A program made the position numbers and the translations under genes. The notes beneath the pieces were generated by a model, which was not told the origin of the DNA, did no database searches, and saw only the letters and a program-made list of their open reading frames with translations. Shown in pieces: positions 25,098 to 34,673 of a DNA stretch of 64,000 nucleotides. Source of the DNA: Lachnospiraceae bacterium (GTDB lineage: Bacteria > Bacillota > Clostridia > Lachnospirales > Lachnospiraceae); the NCBI GenBank assembly GCA_021770345.1, contig JAETRD010000001.1:62001-126000 (forward strand), in the 5' to 3' direction. The number at the start of each line of letters is the position of its first letter. Positions within the stretch are counted from its first letter, which is position 1.

Positions 25098-27637
25098 CCC
25101 CCGTCCCCCCATCTTCGCTTAATCTCTGCACAGACAAGCCCGTACTCCTGCATCAGCGCTTCGTGATCTGCCAGCAGAATGTCCTCACGCTCATCCCTGC
25201 CGGCCATCTCCTGCCGTTTTGCCATCTCCGAAAGCCCTGCCGCGCCGATCGCCATGGAAGTACTTTTGAGCGCATGGACCAGAACCGTATACTCTTTCCA
25301 GTCCCGCTCCGAAAACAGCTGCTGCATCCGGCTGCACTTTTCCGGCATCGTCTCGCAGTAGACCGCGGACACCGCCAGATAGTCCTCCATCTGTCCGCCG
25401 CAGTACATAATCCCCTGCTCCAGGTCGATCCGGTTCCCTTCATCCGCAGGCTCCTCCGCTATACGCGCTTCCTCCGCGGGCGTCTCCTTCTTTTCGGCAC
25501 GCCCTTCCTCCACGGGCTCCGGCTCCTTTTCGACACGCCCCTCCTCCACGGGCTCCGGCTCCTTTTCGGCCGACGTCTCGCACGCAAGAATCATCTCGGG
25601 CGGAAGATACTTTCTTAAAACGCGCTCCAGGCTTGCCACCTCAATCGGCTTTGCCACAAAATCAAAAAATCCTTCCGCGAGAAACATCTCCCGCGCCCCG
25701 CCGATCGCATTCGCTGTCAGCGCAACAACCGGAACCGTCTGATAGTAATTTCCGCTTTTTTTCCGAATCCGGTGCAACGTTTCCACACCGTCCATTCTGG
25801 GCATCATATGATCCATAAAAATCAGATCATAATGCGCCCACTCCAGCATCCGAAGCGCCTCGTCCCCGCTCATCGCCGTAAAAAGATGAAGCTCATACGG
25901 ACGCAGCAGCCCCTCCATCACCTTCAGGTTCATCGCGCTGTCATCCACCACCAGCACGCTCGCATCCGGCGCCGTGAAGCGCTGTTCCAGATAGTGGCTG
26001 CCGTCCCTCCGCTGCACAAGATTCCCCCCGTTTAAAATATTCGTGACGGACAGTGCATAAAACGGCTTGTACAGGCGCCTGAAACTGCCGCGGGCCTCTG
26101 CGTCGTCCGCCCGGTCAAGGACGAGCACCACCGGCATATCCTCCGAAAGCGCGTCAAAGTATGCGGGCTCCTCCCTGTATTCATCCATGGAAATCAGGAC
26201 ATGCGTAAATGCATTCTGCTCCGTTTTTCGTCTGAGTTCCGAAAGGCTTCTGCACTGGGTCAGATTGATCTGCAGCTGCCTGGACAGGTTGGAAATCATT
26301 TTCATATAATTGTCACGGATTTCACTGATACTGTATTTTTCGGTATCAATGTAGAGCCCTACCCGGATCTGTTCGGCATCCTTTACGACAAACAGCGGGC
26401 TCTCGTCCTCCACCCGCTGCGGAACGACAAACCGGAATTCACTCCCCTCTCCCGGCCTGCTCTTCACCGCGAGAAATCCTCCCATCATCTCGGCCATATG
26501 CCGCGTGATGGCAAGTCCCAGCCCAATCCCGTTTTTAGTGCGGTTCTTTCTGGCGTCCACCTGATTAAAACTGCAAAACAGGTTCTCTGCCTGTTCCTGC
26601 GTCATTCCGATCCCCGTATCCCGCACCCGGACATACAGATTCACGCCGTACCGCTCTTTTCTGGCCCGCACGATCACGACCACACAGCCCTTCTCGGTAA
26701 ATTTTATCGCATTTCCCACCAGACAGGAAATCATCCGGCTTAATTTTTCACTGTCCCCGACCATTGTGCAGGGAATCCCCGCATCACAATCCACAATCAA
26801 TTCCAGATTCTTCTCTTCCTTCTGCGCGAGCGCCATATTGATCACGTCATTCATCACGGAAGAAAAATTGTAGGGCTCCTCATGAACGGTCCCCCTGCCG
26901 GTCTCTAATTCGGAATAGTCAAGCACATCGCTGACAAGGGACTGCAGGGCCCTCCCCGCCGTCTGGATGTGGAACACCTCCTCGCGCACGGTCCCTGACA
27001 GCTCCTCCCGCAGGGCAAGCTCGCTCATTCCGCAGATCGTGTTCAGCGGCGTGCGTATCTCGTGGGATACATTCGCCATAAACTCGTCCTTGCTGTGCTC
27101 CATATCTTTCAGCGTCGCAATCGTTTTCCGCAGCGTCTGCTCCATCTCAAGGTCAATCTGTATAAAATTCCACCGGAGATACTCCACGCCCAGCACGCAG
27201 GCCACCTGCCCCGCAAGCCGCATAAACTCCTGAAAATTCGTGAGCGGAAGCGTCTTTCGCACGATGAGATGCCAGAGTGTCACCGCAAAAAATACGACCG
27301 TCTGAAGATAAATCAGTCGTGAAATCTTAAAAAGCCCGAGCGCGGCCACCACCACCAGAAACGGGGGAAGCACCACATAGTAGGCGCTGGTACCGGACGC
27401 ATAGCACCAGAAGCAGACCAGCATCGCCGCCGCATAGAGGTAAGCCCGCGTCTTATAATCCCTGTACTGAGAGAGGAAAAGCATCCATCCCATAACAAGG
27501 CACAGTCCAACCGGCATAAGCGCGACAACGGCATCGCCTCCCGTTTTATAGGAGATGATACTAAACGCCATCACCACCGAAAAAACCGTATAAATCCACA
27601 CAAATACTTTCTCGGTTCTCCTCTGTTCATTCTTCAT
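25094..27637 (-). CDS. Hybrid histidine kinase with receiver and Hpt domains
   Basis: 847 residues. About six membrane helices (15-165) are followed by a short coiled coil and HisKA with EFMANVSHEIRTPLNT. HATPase motifs are VGNAIKFTEKG, DTGIGMT and GIGLGLAI. A middle receiver-like domain (~400-530) lacks the acceptor Asp (HVLISMDEY). A true receiver follows, with the Asp in DLIFMDHMMPRMDG. Then comes a Glu/Pro repeat linker and a C-terminal Hpt domain with the His in VLVHALKSTSMAIG. This is a complete internal phosphorelay. The downstream kinase-DegV gene overlaps its stop codon, so the two are made together. No response regulator gene adjoins. Confidence 0.92.
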   Translation of the reverse strand: MKNEQRRTEKVFVWIYTVFSVVMAFSIISYKTGGDAVVALMPVGLCLVMGWMLFLSQYRDYKTRAYLYAAAMLVCFWCYASGTSAYYVVLPPFLVVVAALGLFKISRLIYLQTVVFFAVTLWHLIVRKTLPLTNFQEFMRLAGQVACVLGVEYLRWNFIQIDLEMEQTLRKTIATLKDMEHSKDEFMANVSHEIRTPLNTICGMSELALREELSGTVREEVFHIQTAGRALQSLVSDVLDYSELETGRGTVHEEPYNFSSVMNDVINMALAQKEEKNLELIVDCDAGIPCTMVGDSEKLSRMISCLVGNAIKFTEKGCVVVIVRARKERYGVNLYVRVRDTGIGMTQEQAENLFCSFNQVDARKNRTKNGIGLGLAITRHMAEMMGGFLAVKSRPGEGSEFRFVVPQRVEDESPLFVVKDAEQIRVGLYIDTEKYSISEIRDNYMKMISNLSRQLQINLTQCRSLSELRRKTEQNAFTHVLISMDEYREEPAYFDALSEDMPVVLVLDRADDAEARGSFRRLYKPFYALSVTNILNGGNLVQRRDGSHYLEQRFTAPDASVLVVDDSAMNLKVMEGLLRPYELHLFTAMSGDEALRMLEWAHYDLIFMDHMMPRMDGVETLHRIRKKSGNYYQTVPVVALTANAIGGAREMFLAEGFFDFVAKPIEVASLERVLRKYLPPEMILACETSAEKEPEPVEEGRVEKEPEPVEEGRAEKKETPAEEARIAEEPADEGNRIDLEQGIMYCGGQMEDYLAVSAVYCETMPEKCSRMQQLFSERDWKEYTVLVHALKSTSMAIGAAGLSEMAKRQEMAGRDEREDILLADHEALMQEYGLVCAEIKRRWGDGG
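25501..25572 (-). repeat. Two tandem 36-bp units in the kinase linker
   Basis: Two adjacent 36-base units (25501-25536 and 25537-25572) with few differences encode two copies of a 12-residue Glu/Pro unit, EKEPEPVEEGR plus Val or Ala. It lies between the receiver and Hpt domains, and further degenerate units follow. Such in-frame repeats can vary in copy number between strains. Confidence 0.85.
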
Positions 27638-27725
27638 CGCATCTGCTCCCAACTGGTATCTTAATATACCGCCTCCGGCGTCTGTATCCCGGCCGTTCTG
27701 TCCGCGGGCCTGCCGCGCAGAGGTT

Positions 27726-29198
27726 CTAACACCTTGTATAGAGGTACTCCCACGCCGGCTGTGTCACCCACACGGACACCGAACCCCCTTTTACCGAGAA
27801 TTCCCCCCAGCCGTCCGCGCCGATTTCCACGGTATCCGAAACGTTTTGCAGTGCATCCGTCATACGGCATCCCGCGAGCCGCTCCCCGAGATACATCCGC
27901 TTGCGTCCTCCGGCACTGTCCGACAGAAGGACCGCCGCACCGGAATCGGGATGCCCCGCGTCGCCCTCCCTTGTAAAGCCGACCAGAGAGCCGTCGTCAA
28001 AGAACAGATGCTCCGCGCCGTAAGCGTAGCGCTCCCGTATTTTTATCAGTATATCAAGCCCAGGTACCGGCTCCACACCGTCGTGCGGGATCCCGTAATA
28101 ATCCCCGTAAAACACACAGGGCGTCCCCACCGCCCGCAGCAGAATCAGCGCGTAGGCAATCGGCTTAAACCACGCCGGAATAAACGAACACAGCGCCTGT
28201 CCCGGCTGTGTGTCGTGATTGTCCACAAACGTCACCGCATGCTCCGGATCCGTCCCTGTCAGCGTGCCCTCATACAGCCGGGCCATGTCAAAGTTGCCGT
28301 CCGAGGTGGCCGCCTGCAGAAATTTAAAGTGAAGCGGAACGTCAAACAGTGACAGGGAACGCCCTGTCACATCCAGATAATGTGTCAGCTTTCCGATTTC
28401 CTTTGCCCAGTATTCCCCGACGACAAAAAGTTCCTTTCCGCCGCGGTATTCCCGCATCGCGGCAATCCAGTCCCTGCAGAAATCGAAGCTGATATGCTTT
28501 ACCGCGTCCATGCGGAAGCCGTCCATATGTACCGTGTCCTGATACCATTTTCCCCAGTCGCGCGTCTCCTGTATGACCTCCCGGTTGTCCGTGTCCAGAT
28601 CCGCGCCCATCAGATAGTCATAATTTCCGTTTTCGGTGTCCGTCTCGCGGTTCCAGCTCTTTCCCTCAAACCGGAATATACCGTTCCGCTTTGCCGCCTC
28701 ATCCCAGTCCGTGCCGCTGAAATGGGACGCATTCCAGCGAAAATTCGAGTAGGCGCCCGCCCGGCCCGGAAAATGAAACTCTGTCCAGGCCGTAATCTGT
28801 TTCTTTCCGGTGATATCCCGGTTGCGGTCCGTGGCAACCCCCTCGGTCACCGTCACCTGCTCGGTGCCGTCGGCGCCCATGCGGTGATTTAAGACCACAT
28901 CACAGAGCACCGCAATCCCGTTTTCCTGCAGCGCTTTTACGGCCGCCAGATACGCCTCCTTCGTCCCGTATTTTGTGGCCGTCGAACCCTTCTGCTCAAA
29001 CTCCCCGAGGTCATACATGTCGTACACGTCGTAACCGACACTGGCCGCGCCTGCGGCTCCCTTGTAAGCCGGCGGCAGCCAGACCATATTGATTCCCGCC
29101 TCCGCAAGCGCTGCCGCATGCGCCGCGGCGCGCTTCCAGTGCAGCCCTCCTTCCGGCAGATACCACTCAAAATACTGCATCATCGTCGTGTTTATCAT
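27726..29198 (-). CDS. GH13 alpha-amylase, cytoplasmic type
   Basis: 490-residue alpha-amylase without a signal peptide, of the cytoplasmic maltooligosaccharide-cleaving type (GH13_5-like). Conserved regions: VLCDVVLNHRMG (region I), GFRMDAVKHISF with the nucleophile Asp (II), LFVVGEYWAKE with the acid/base Glu (III) and VTFVDNHDTQPGQ with the third Asp (IV). The start MINTTMMQYFEWYLPEGGLHW is typical of this subgroup. It probably degrades intracellular glycogen or imported maltodextrins. It follows the galacto-N-biose operon by 81 bases, but a promoter candidate in that gap suggests separate control. Confidence 0.95.
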   Translation of the reverse strand: MINTTMMQYFEWYLPEGGLHWKRAAAHAAALAEAGINMVWLPPAYKGAAGAASVGYDVYDMYDLGEFEQKGSTATKYGTKEAYLAAVKALQENGIAVLCDVVLNHRMGADGTEQVTVTEGVATDRNRDITGKKQITAWTEFHFPGRAGAYSNFRWNASHFSGTDWDEAAKRNGIFRFEGKSWNRETDTENGNYDYLMGADLDTDNREVIQETRDWGKWYQDTVHMDGFRMDAVKHISFDFCRDWIAAMREYRGGKELFVVGEYWAKEIGKLTHYLDVTGRSLSLFDVPLHFKFLQAATSDGNFDMARLYEGTLTGTDPEHAVTFVDNHDTQPGQALCSFIPAWFKPIAYALILLRAVGTPCVFYGDYYGIPHDGVEPVPGLDILIKIRERYAYGAEHLFFDDGSLVGFTREGDAGHPDSGAAVLLSDSAGGRKRMYLGERLAGCRMTDALQNVSDTVEIGADGWGEFSVKGGSVSVWVTQPAWEYLYTRC

Positions 29199-29226
29199 AA
29201 GTGCGCTTCTCCTTTGAATATACTTT

Positions 29227-29262
29227 TCTTATAAAAAAAGCATATCTCTTTCCCGTTTCAAA
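29227..29262 (-). promoter_or_regulatory. Possible promoter of the amylase gene
   Basis: On the minus strand TTGCAT, a 17-base spacer and TATGCT lie in the 81-base gap between the kinase and amylase genes, followed by an AAAGGAG ribosome binding site. The -10 match is only four of six, so the site is tentative. Confidence 0.4.
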
Positions 29263-29279
29263 TGCAAGCGCGAAAGTTT

Positions 29280-30392
29280 TCAGTGATATCTCTTTACGAT
29301 TTCCTGCATCGTCTGCCACTTCTGTTCCATATCCCAGACCAGCTTAAACTGTGTTCTGCTGCGGTCAAGATTCTGTCCCGGCCTGTGGATTTTAAAATAG
29401 GTGTCCCCCTGCAGATAATCGGCCAGAAAGCGCATTCCACACTCAAACGTCATGACCTTCGCCCCCATCGGAAGCAGTTCAATCTCCCTTTTTGTCAGTC
29501 TGCCGCCACAGCCCTCGATAAATCCTCTGGTGTAGGCTTCAAAATAATTCATATCACACCAGACTTTATCGAGGTCCTGCTCATCTTCAAGCGCCGTGCT
29601 GGCCCCAAAGCGGATGGAATCGCCAAAATCGTTCATGGCCAGCCCCGGCATCACCGTGTCCAGATCAATGACACAGATTCCTTTCCGTGTCTCATTGTCC
29701 ATCATAATATTGTTGAGCTTCGTGTCATTGTGCGTGACACGCAGAGGAATCTCCCCTTTTGCGAGAAGCTCGCCGAAAACTCCCGTGATATCCTCTCTTT
29801 CCAGGACAAAATCAATCTCTTTTTTCACCGACGCCGCCCGGCTGCACGCATCCTTCGCCACAACTTCCTTAAACACCTCAAATCTGGCCTTTGTATCGTG
29901 AAAACCGGGAATCGTCTCGTGGAGCGTGGCAGCCGGATAATCCGCCAGCTGCCTCTGGAAATTGCCGAACGACACGGCGCTCTGATAAAAATCTTCCGCG
30001 TTTTCTACCTGTTCGAAGCTGGTCGCATTTTCAATAAAGTGAAATGCTCTCCAGTACTCCCCCTGCGCATCCACATAGTACGCCTTCCCGTCCTTTGCGG
30101 GTACGACGTTTAACGTCTCGCGCTCCGGGTCCCCGCCGTTTGCAAGGATCACCTTCCGCAGCCAGGAAGTCACACCGACGATATTCTCCATCAGTTCCAC
30201 CGGTTTGGAAAAGATATCCCTGTTCATGCGCTGTAAAATATACCGCTTCGCGCTCTGTTCTCCCACTTCAAAGACCAGCAGGAAGGTATCGTTGATATGG
30301 CCGTTTCCAAACGGCTGAACGCTTCGATAGCTCCCTTCAAAACAAAAATGTGCGATTGCATCTCTTTTCTGCTCTTCCAAAATGCCTCTCAT
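29280..30392 (-). CDS. nahK: N-acetylhexosamine 1-kinase-like phosphotransferase
   Basis: 370-residue aminoglycoside-phosphotransferase-fold kinase. Motifs: FGNGHINDTFLL (nucleotide loop), RVTHNDTKLNNIMMD (catalytic Asp-Asn) and CVIDLDTVMPGLAMNDFGDSIRFG (metal-binding Asp). These match NahK, which phosphorylates GlcNAc or GalNAc at C1. In the GH112 pathway the phosphorylase releases galactose 1-phosphate and a free N-acetylhexosamine, and this kinase activates the latter. ATG overlaps the nucleotidyltransferase stop (ATGA) with GGAGAGG upstream, so it is translationally coupled. It is the last gene of the operon. Confidence 0.9.
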   Translation of the reverse strand: MRGILEEQKRDAIAHFCFEGSYRSVQPFGNGHINDTFLLVFEVGEQSAKRYILQRMNRDIFSKPVELMENIVGVTSWLRKVILANGGDPERETLNVVPAKDGKAYYVDAQGEYWRAFHFIENATSFEQVENAEDFYQSAVSFGNFQRQLADYPAATLHETIPGFHDTKARFEVFKEVVAKDACSRAASVKKEIDFVLEREDITGVFGELLAKGEIPLRVTHNDTKLNNIMMDNETRKGICVIDLDTVMPGLAMNDFGDSIRFGASTALEDEQDLDKVWCDMNYFEAYTRGFIEGCGGRLTKREIELLPMGAKVMTFECGMRFLADYLQGDTYFKIHRPGQNLDRSRTQFKLVWDMEQKWQTMQEIVKRYH

Positions 30393-31318
30393 GATTCCTC
30401 TCCCCACAACTTTTCCGGATAAAGCCCTGACTGTTTGAAGCTGCGGATGGCATGCTCCACGACAGGCTTATCTTCCCGGTAGGTCACGCCGTACCATTTG
30501 TCCGCGGTTGTCAGAACCGCCACCGCAGCTTTGTCTTCCCGCAGCAGGCTGCTGACGACCGCCGGGAGAAAGTACTCGCATTTCAATGGATTCTCCCTTA
30601 ATCCCTTCTCAAGAAATGCTGCAAACCCCTTTTCAATTTCTCCTAAAAAGCCGACCGTAAATCCCCACATATTCATAGAGACAATCGTACCAAACGGCAG
30701 CTCAACCCAGGAATTCCCCTCATCCTCCGTGTAGGCTGCCCCCTGTCCTCTTTTTTCAATTCTCGTGCGCTCGGTCACGCTCACCAGTTCGCCCCGCTCA
30801 TCCACCTCACAGATGCCGCGGGCAACATGGCCGTTCTCCGTCAGCGTATTTTCCAGACGGTAACCGACCATCGCATAGCGGTATTTTTCGTCATCTTCAT
30901 GACTCTGCAGATAATCATAGATTTTCGCAAACGCCTCTCTGCCGTAGTAGTCGTCCGCGTTAATCACCACAAACGGTCCGTCGATCTCATCTTTCGCACT
31001 CAATATCGCGTGCGCCGTCCCCCACGGCTTTACACGCTCCCCGGGCACCTCAAACCCCTCCGGGATATCGTGCAGATCCTGAAATACATATGCCACATCC
31101 ATGACTTTTGCAATGCGGTCGCCGATCGCTTCCCGAAAATCCTTTTCGTTCTCTTTTTTGATGATAAAGACCACTTTCTCAAATCCCGCCCTTTTTGCAT
31201 CAAAAATAGAAAAGTCTATGATAATATGCCCCTGCTCATCCACGGGGTCAATCTGTTTTAACCCGCCATACCGGCTGCCCATACCGGCCGCCATGATTAC
31301 CAGTACCGGTTTTTTCAT
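30389..31318 (-). CDS. Sugar-1-phosphate nucleotidyltransferase (GH112 pathway)
   Basis: 309-residue nucleotidyltransferase with the N-terminal signature VLVIMAAGMGSRYGGLKQ and the metal Asp stretch VVINADDYYGREAF. Placed between GH112 phosphorylase and NahK, it most likely turns galactose 1-phosphate or N-acetylhexosamine 1-phosphate into UDP-sugars. It thus replaces the GalT-like enzyme of the bifidobacterial lnp operon. This role is inferred from context; the family also includes other UDP-sugar pyrophosphorylases. Of two nearby ATGs the second (31316-31318) is chosen because AAGGA is nine bases before it and would be too close to the first. No epimerase gene is nearby. Confidence 0.85.
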   Translation of the reverse strand: MKKPVLVIMAAGMGSRYGGLKQIDPVDEQGHIIIDFSIFDAKRAGFEKVVFIIKKENEKDFREAIGDRIAKVMDVAYVFQDLHDIPEGFEVPGERVKPWGTAHAILSAKDEIDGPFVVINADDYYGREAFAKIYDYLQSHEDDEKYRYAMVGYRLENTLTENGHVARGICEVDERGELVSVTERTRIEKRGQGAAYTEDEGNSWVELPFGTIVSMNMWGFTVGFLGEIEKGFAAFLEKGLRENPLKCEYFLPAVVSSLLREDKAAVAVLTTADKWYGVTYREDKPVVEHAIRSFKQSGLYPEKLWGEES

Positions 31319-31336
31319 TCTTTTCATTCCTTTCCG

Positions 31337-33511
31337 TTAAATCGTATACCATCTGATCTTGTTCGCGTCCAGATGCAAATCAAAGCAGCTTTCGTCTCCG
31401 CGGTAAATCGTGGTATCCTGCGGCTCATAGGTATTATTCACCACACAGTATTTGCCGTTCTTCACATACGCGTGAACCTCCACGTTGAAATTCGAGGAAA
31501 ACCATTGCTTCAGATCCGCTTCGCCGTGGGCGCTCCAGAGAATGCTCCGGTACAAAATCCTGCTGTTCTCAAAGCTGTAGGGCAGCCCGCTGATATAGAC
31601 CGCGCGCCCGTTCCCGAATTCGTTCGCCGCCATCTGCACTTCTTTTTCGCGCTGCACGAGAATCTGCGTATTCTCATACGCGAACATGCTCTTTTTCCCT
31701 TCCCCGAAATCCACCGGTTTGGTGGTATCCGCAAGGATAAAGTGTTCCGGGTGCTCCTCCCAGTTGTATTTGTCATAATTGAGCGTAAATCCGGTCTCCT
31801 TTTCCACACCGAGCACATTTGCAAGCTGCAGATAATGTCCCTGGTACTGATGCCCGGACGGTTCCCCGACGCCGATGAAACCGCCGCCGCTGTACACGAA
31901 GGCGCGGATTGCCGCAGAGACCTGCGGATTTTCCCAGATGGCACCGCCGGTATGCGCGGTGTCCGCGTCCCCGACATTGATGATGACGTCCACATCTTTT
32001 AAGATGTCCGCATCATCCAGAATATCGTCAAACGAGAGAAATCTCACGTCAAAGGGCGCTCCGCTCAGCGCCTCGATTACGCCGGCGTAGCTGTAATTCT
32101 GCTTCTGGTATAAGGCATGGTGCACCATATGGCAGCCCCAGCTTCGAATCTTTCCCCAGCTGTTTAACACCGCGACGGTTTTCACGCAGTGGGGCGTCGT
32201 TCCCTTTGCGTTCTCATAGAGCTCCCGGAACTCGTCGCAGACACTCTCCACATAATCGACAAATTCCGGAAAATCCAGCGCCAGTTTTAAATAACCGCCG
32301 TAACCGATGCGGTCGATCGGCTTGCGCAGGATCGCCCGCCTCGCCGTCACCCAGTTTTCCTTCGCCTCTTTTACCGGGTCCCCACCCTCGTGGAAGGTAT
32401 CCGGGAAGAAATACGGCAGAAATCTTCCCTCCGTATATTTCACACCCGGAATGTCGGAGATCAGGCGCAGCGTGCTTCCGTTTCCCACGCTTCCGACCAC
32501 CGCGTCAAGACCGATTGACGCAAACTCCGGCATAAACGGCTCCGTTCCGATCCAGTGATCGCCCAAAAACATCATGGCTTCTTTCCCGCACGCATGCGTG
32601 ATATCCACCATCTCTTTTGCAAGCTTTGCCACCTCGCGGCGCTGAAACGCCTGGAAATCTTTAAACTCCCTGCTCGGGACCCGGTACTGATTGTTATAAT
32701 AGCCCTGGTCGATAATATATTCCGGGCGGAACGGATAGCCTGCTTCCCGCTCAAACTGTTCTAAGATATACGGGCTCACCGACGCCGAGTAGCCGTACCA
32801 GTCCACATATTTTTCCCGTTTCAGCTCATCAAACATCAGGGTAAACTGATGGAAAAATGTGGTGTAACGGATCACATTCACATAAGGGTGCTCTTCGCAG
32901 AACCTGCGCAGGCGCTCCATCGAATAGCGATGCGTCTTCGGCTGCCTCACGTCAAATGTGATCTGATGCTCGAAATCTTTCCAGTCGTTGGTCACGGCAT
33001 TGTACATATGTACCGGGTCCCAGATCAGATAGGCCAAAAAGCTGACCGTATACTCATGAAACAGCTCTGCCTCATGAATCACGACACAGCCGGTATCTTC
33101 CCTGTATTCCCACTGCGCGGGAGGAACGACCTCCCCGGCGGAACGGTCGATGACCTCCCACCAGCGCGCGATGTCGTCGCGGGTGTTCACCTGCATCAGT
33201 TCCTCCGATATCCCCTTCATCAGCGGAATCGAGAGATTCTTTTCCGCCGCAGTGTAAAATCCGGTCATAATGTAGCACTGCTGCACCTCGTCCGGGTTCG
33301 CCTTTGCCCATGCATTGTCCTTGCGGGTCGTATAATACGTCGAATATATTTTGGCCCCGACCTTTGTCAGTTCCTCCGGAAATTCGGTGCCGTCACAATC
33401 GCGGATCGCATCCGCGCCCCAGCGCTTTAAAATCTCGATCGTCTCCGGAACCACATCCAGATTGGTCGGAATCGTAACACGTCCGCTGTTATTCTTCTCC
33501 ATCTCACTCAT
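31337..33511 (-). CDS. gnpA: GH112 galacto-N-biose/lacto-N-biose phosphorylase
   Basis: 724-residue cytoplasmic enzyme of family GH112, which phosphorolyses beta-1,3-galactosyl-N-acetylhexosamines into galactose 1-phosphate and GlcNAc or GalNAc. Diagnostic stretches: EILKRWGADAIRDCDGTEFP at the N terminus, AYLIWDPVHMYNAVTNDW, the acid catalyst region MFLGDHWIGTEPFMPEF, and a glutamine-amidotransferase-like central domain around GGGFIGVGEPSGHQYQG. A small beta-domain closes the chain. Whether it prefers galacto-N-biose (mucin cores) or lacto-N-biose (milk glycans) cannot be read with confidence. It is the metabolic centre of the operon from 37129 down to 29280. ATG has GAGGAG upstream. Confidence 0.96.
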   Translation of the reverse strand: MSEMEKNNSGRVTIPTNLDVVPETIEILKRWGADAIRDCDGTEFPEELTKVGAKIYSTYYTTRKDNAWAKANPDEVQQCYIMTGFYTAAEKNLSIPLMKGISEELMQVNTRDDIARWWEVIDRSAGEVVPPAQWEYREDTGCVVIHEAELFHEYTVSFLAYLIWDPVHMYNAVTNDWKDFEHQITFDVRQPKTHRYSMERLRRFCEEHPYVNVIRYTTFFHQFTLMFDELKREKYVDWYGYSASVSPYILEQFEREAGYPFRPEYIIDQGYYNNQYRVPSREFKDFQAFQRREVAKLAKEMVDITHACGKEAMMFLGDHWIGTEPFMPEFASIGLDAVVGSVGNGSTLRLISDIPGVKYTEGRFLPYFFPDTFHEGGDPVKEAKENWVTARRAILRKPIDRIGYGGYLKLALDFPEFVDYVESVCDEFRELYENAKGTTPHCVKTVAVLNSWGKIRSWGCHMVHHALYQKQNYSYAGVIEALSGAPFDVRFLSFDDILDDADILKDVDVIINVGDADTAHTGGAIWENPQVSAAIRAFVYSGGGFIGVGEPSGHQYQGHYLQLANVLGVEKETGFTLNYDKYNWEEHPEHFILADTTKPVDFGEGKKSMFAYENTQILVQREKEVQMAANEFGNGRAVYISGLPYSFENSRILYRSILWSAHGEADLKQWFSSNFNVEVHAYVKNGKYCVVNNTYEPQDTTIYRGDESCFDLHLDANKIRWYTI

Positions 33512-33522
33512 TGTCTGCTCCT

Positions 33523-33729
33523 CTACGGCTTCTTTTTCGGTGTTCTCCCAAAGGGTATATTATAAACCCACAATGCGGCAACCAAAAGGCCCACGCCTGC
33601 GATCATAATACCCAACCCCGCCATCTTGCCGGTAAGACGCCAGCCGTATATCGTGGCGGCAAGCCCTGCGGCAAACAAAATCGCAATGACGGCCACTCTT
33701 AATTTTGCATGTTCTTTCCAAAATTCCAT
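33523..33729 (-). CDS. Tiny membrane protein in GH112 operon
   Basis: 68 residues. A basic N-terminal segment (MEFWKEHAKLRV) is followed by two hydrophobic helices (~12-30 and ~36-58) separated by RLTGKMAG, and a basic tail ending TPKKKP. It lies between the second permease gene and the phosphorylase with short spacing, so it belongs to the operon. AAGGAG precedes the chosen ATG; the upstream extension contains no ribosome binding site. Function unknown; a small accessory subunit of the sugar transporter is one possibility, inferred only from position. Confidence 0.75.
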   Translation of the reverse strand: MEFWKEHAKLRVAVIAILFAAGLAATIYGWRLTGKMAGLGIMIAGVGLLVAALWVYNIPFGRTPKKKP

Positions 33730-33771
33730 TCTCTTTGCTCCTTTCTCGCTTATCATGTACATGCTAAGCGT

Positions 33772-34662
33772 TTAGCCCTTCAGACCTCCTGCAGTCATAC
33801 CATCCGTCAGCTTGCTCTGCACGCAGATATACAAAATCAGGGTGGGAAGCATCACGATCACAAGACCGGCATACATAATGCCGTACTGCGCCGCCGACTG
33901 CTGTGCCTGCATCAGGTTCAACAATCCGACCGGCAGCGTCTTTGCCCCCTTTGCGGAACTCATCAGTGTCATGGAAATAATGTATTCATTCCAGAAAGAC
34001 AGGAAGTTAAATAAAATCACGGTAATGATCGAGGGCTTTGCCATCGGAAAAATAATCTTCCACATCGTTGTGCTGTAACCCGCCCCGTCGATATAAGCCG
34101 CCTCCTCATAATCGTGCGCCAGCGTCTGAAAATATCCGGATAACAGATAAATCGTAAACGGCAGCGCAGTGGACGCATAGACAATCGCGAGCACCACCAG
34201 ATTGTTCAGCAAAAATCCGTCCCCGAACACTTTTTTCAGCCAGGTATCGCCGTCCCTTAACATCAGGAAAATGGGTACAACAATATAGTTTACATTGATA
34301 AACAGCCCCGCCATAAACATCGTGTTCAAAAATTTACTGCCCTTAAATTTGAATCTGGCCAGACAATAGGCGGCCGGCAGCGCCACGACAAGCAGCAGTA
34401 CCAGCGCCAGCGCCGTGACAATCACGGAATTGAGCATGTAGTCGCCCATCTTTGCCGTATTCCAGGCGTCCACAAAGTTCTGCCAGTAAAATCCCGCCGG
34501 CAGCGTCCACGGATTCCCGTAGAATTCGCTGTTCTGCTTGATGGATGCCAGAAATACCCACGCGACCGGCACAAGAATGGTGATCGCGAGCATGATCAAC
34601 ACAAAGTAGATAAAAAACTGATACAAGTGCTCCGCAGAATTCGTACGTTTCTCTTTTTTCAT
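33772..34662 (-). CDS. ABC sugar transporter permease, MalG type
   Basis: 296-residue inner-membrane permease of the CUT1 family (MalG/UgpE side). Six helices are visible, and the EAA loop reads EEAAYIDGAGYSTTMWKIIFPMAKPS, the contact site for the ATPase. It pairs with the MalF-type permease 11 bases upstream and with the binding protein at 35684-37129 to import the disaccharide cleaved by GH112. No ATPase is encoded in the operon, so a shared MsmX-type ATPase from elsewhere is expected. Confidence 0.95.
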   Translation of the reverse strand: MKKEKRTNSAEHLYQFFIYFVLIMLAITILVPVAWVFLASIKQNSEFYGNPWTLPAGFYWQNFVDAWNTAKMGDYMLNSVIVTALALVLLLVVALPAAYCLARFKFKGSKFLNTMFMAGLFINVNYIVVPIFLMLRDGDTWLKKVFGDGFLLNNLVVLAIVYASTALPFTIYLLSGYFQTLAHDYEEAAYIDGAGYSTTMWKIIFPMAKPSIITVILFNFLSFWNEYIISMTLMSSAKGAKTLPVGLLNLMQAQQSAAQYGIMYAGLVIVMLPTLILYICVQSKLTDGMTAGGLKG

Positions 34663-34673
34663 ATCCGTCCCTC

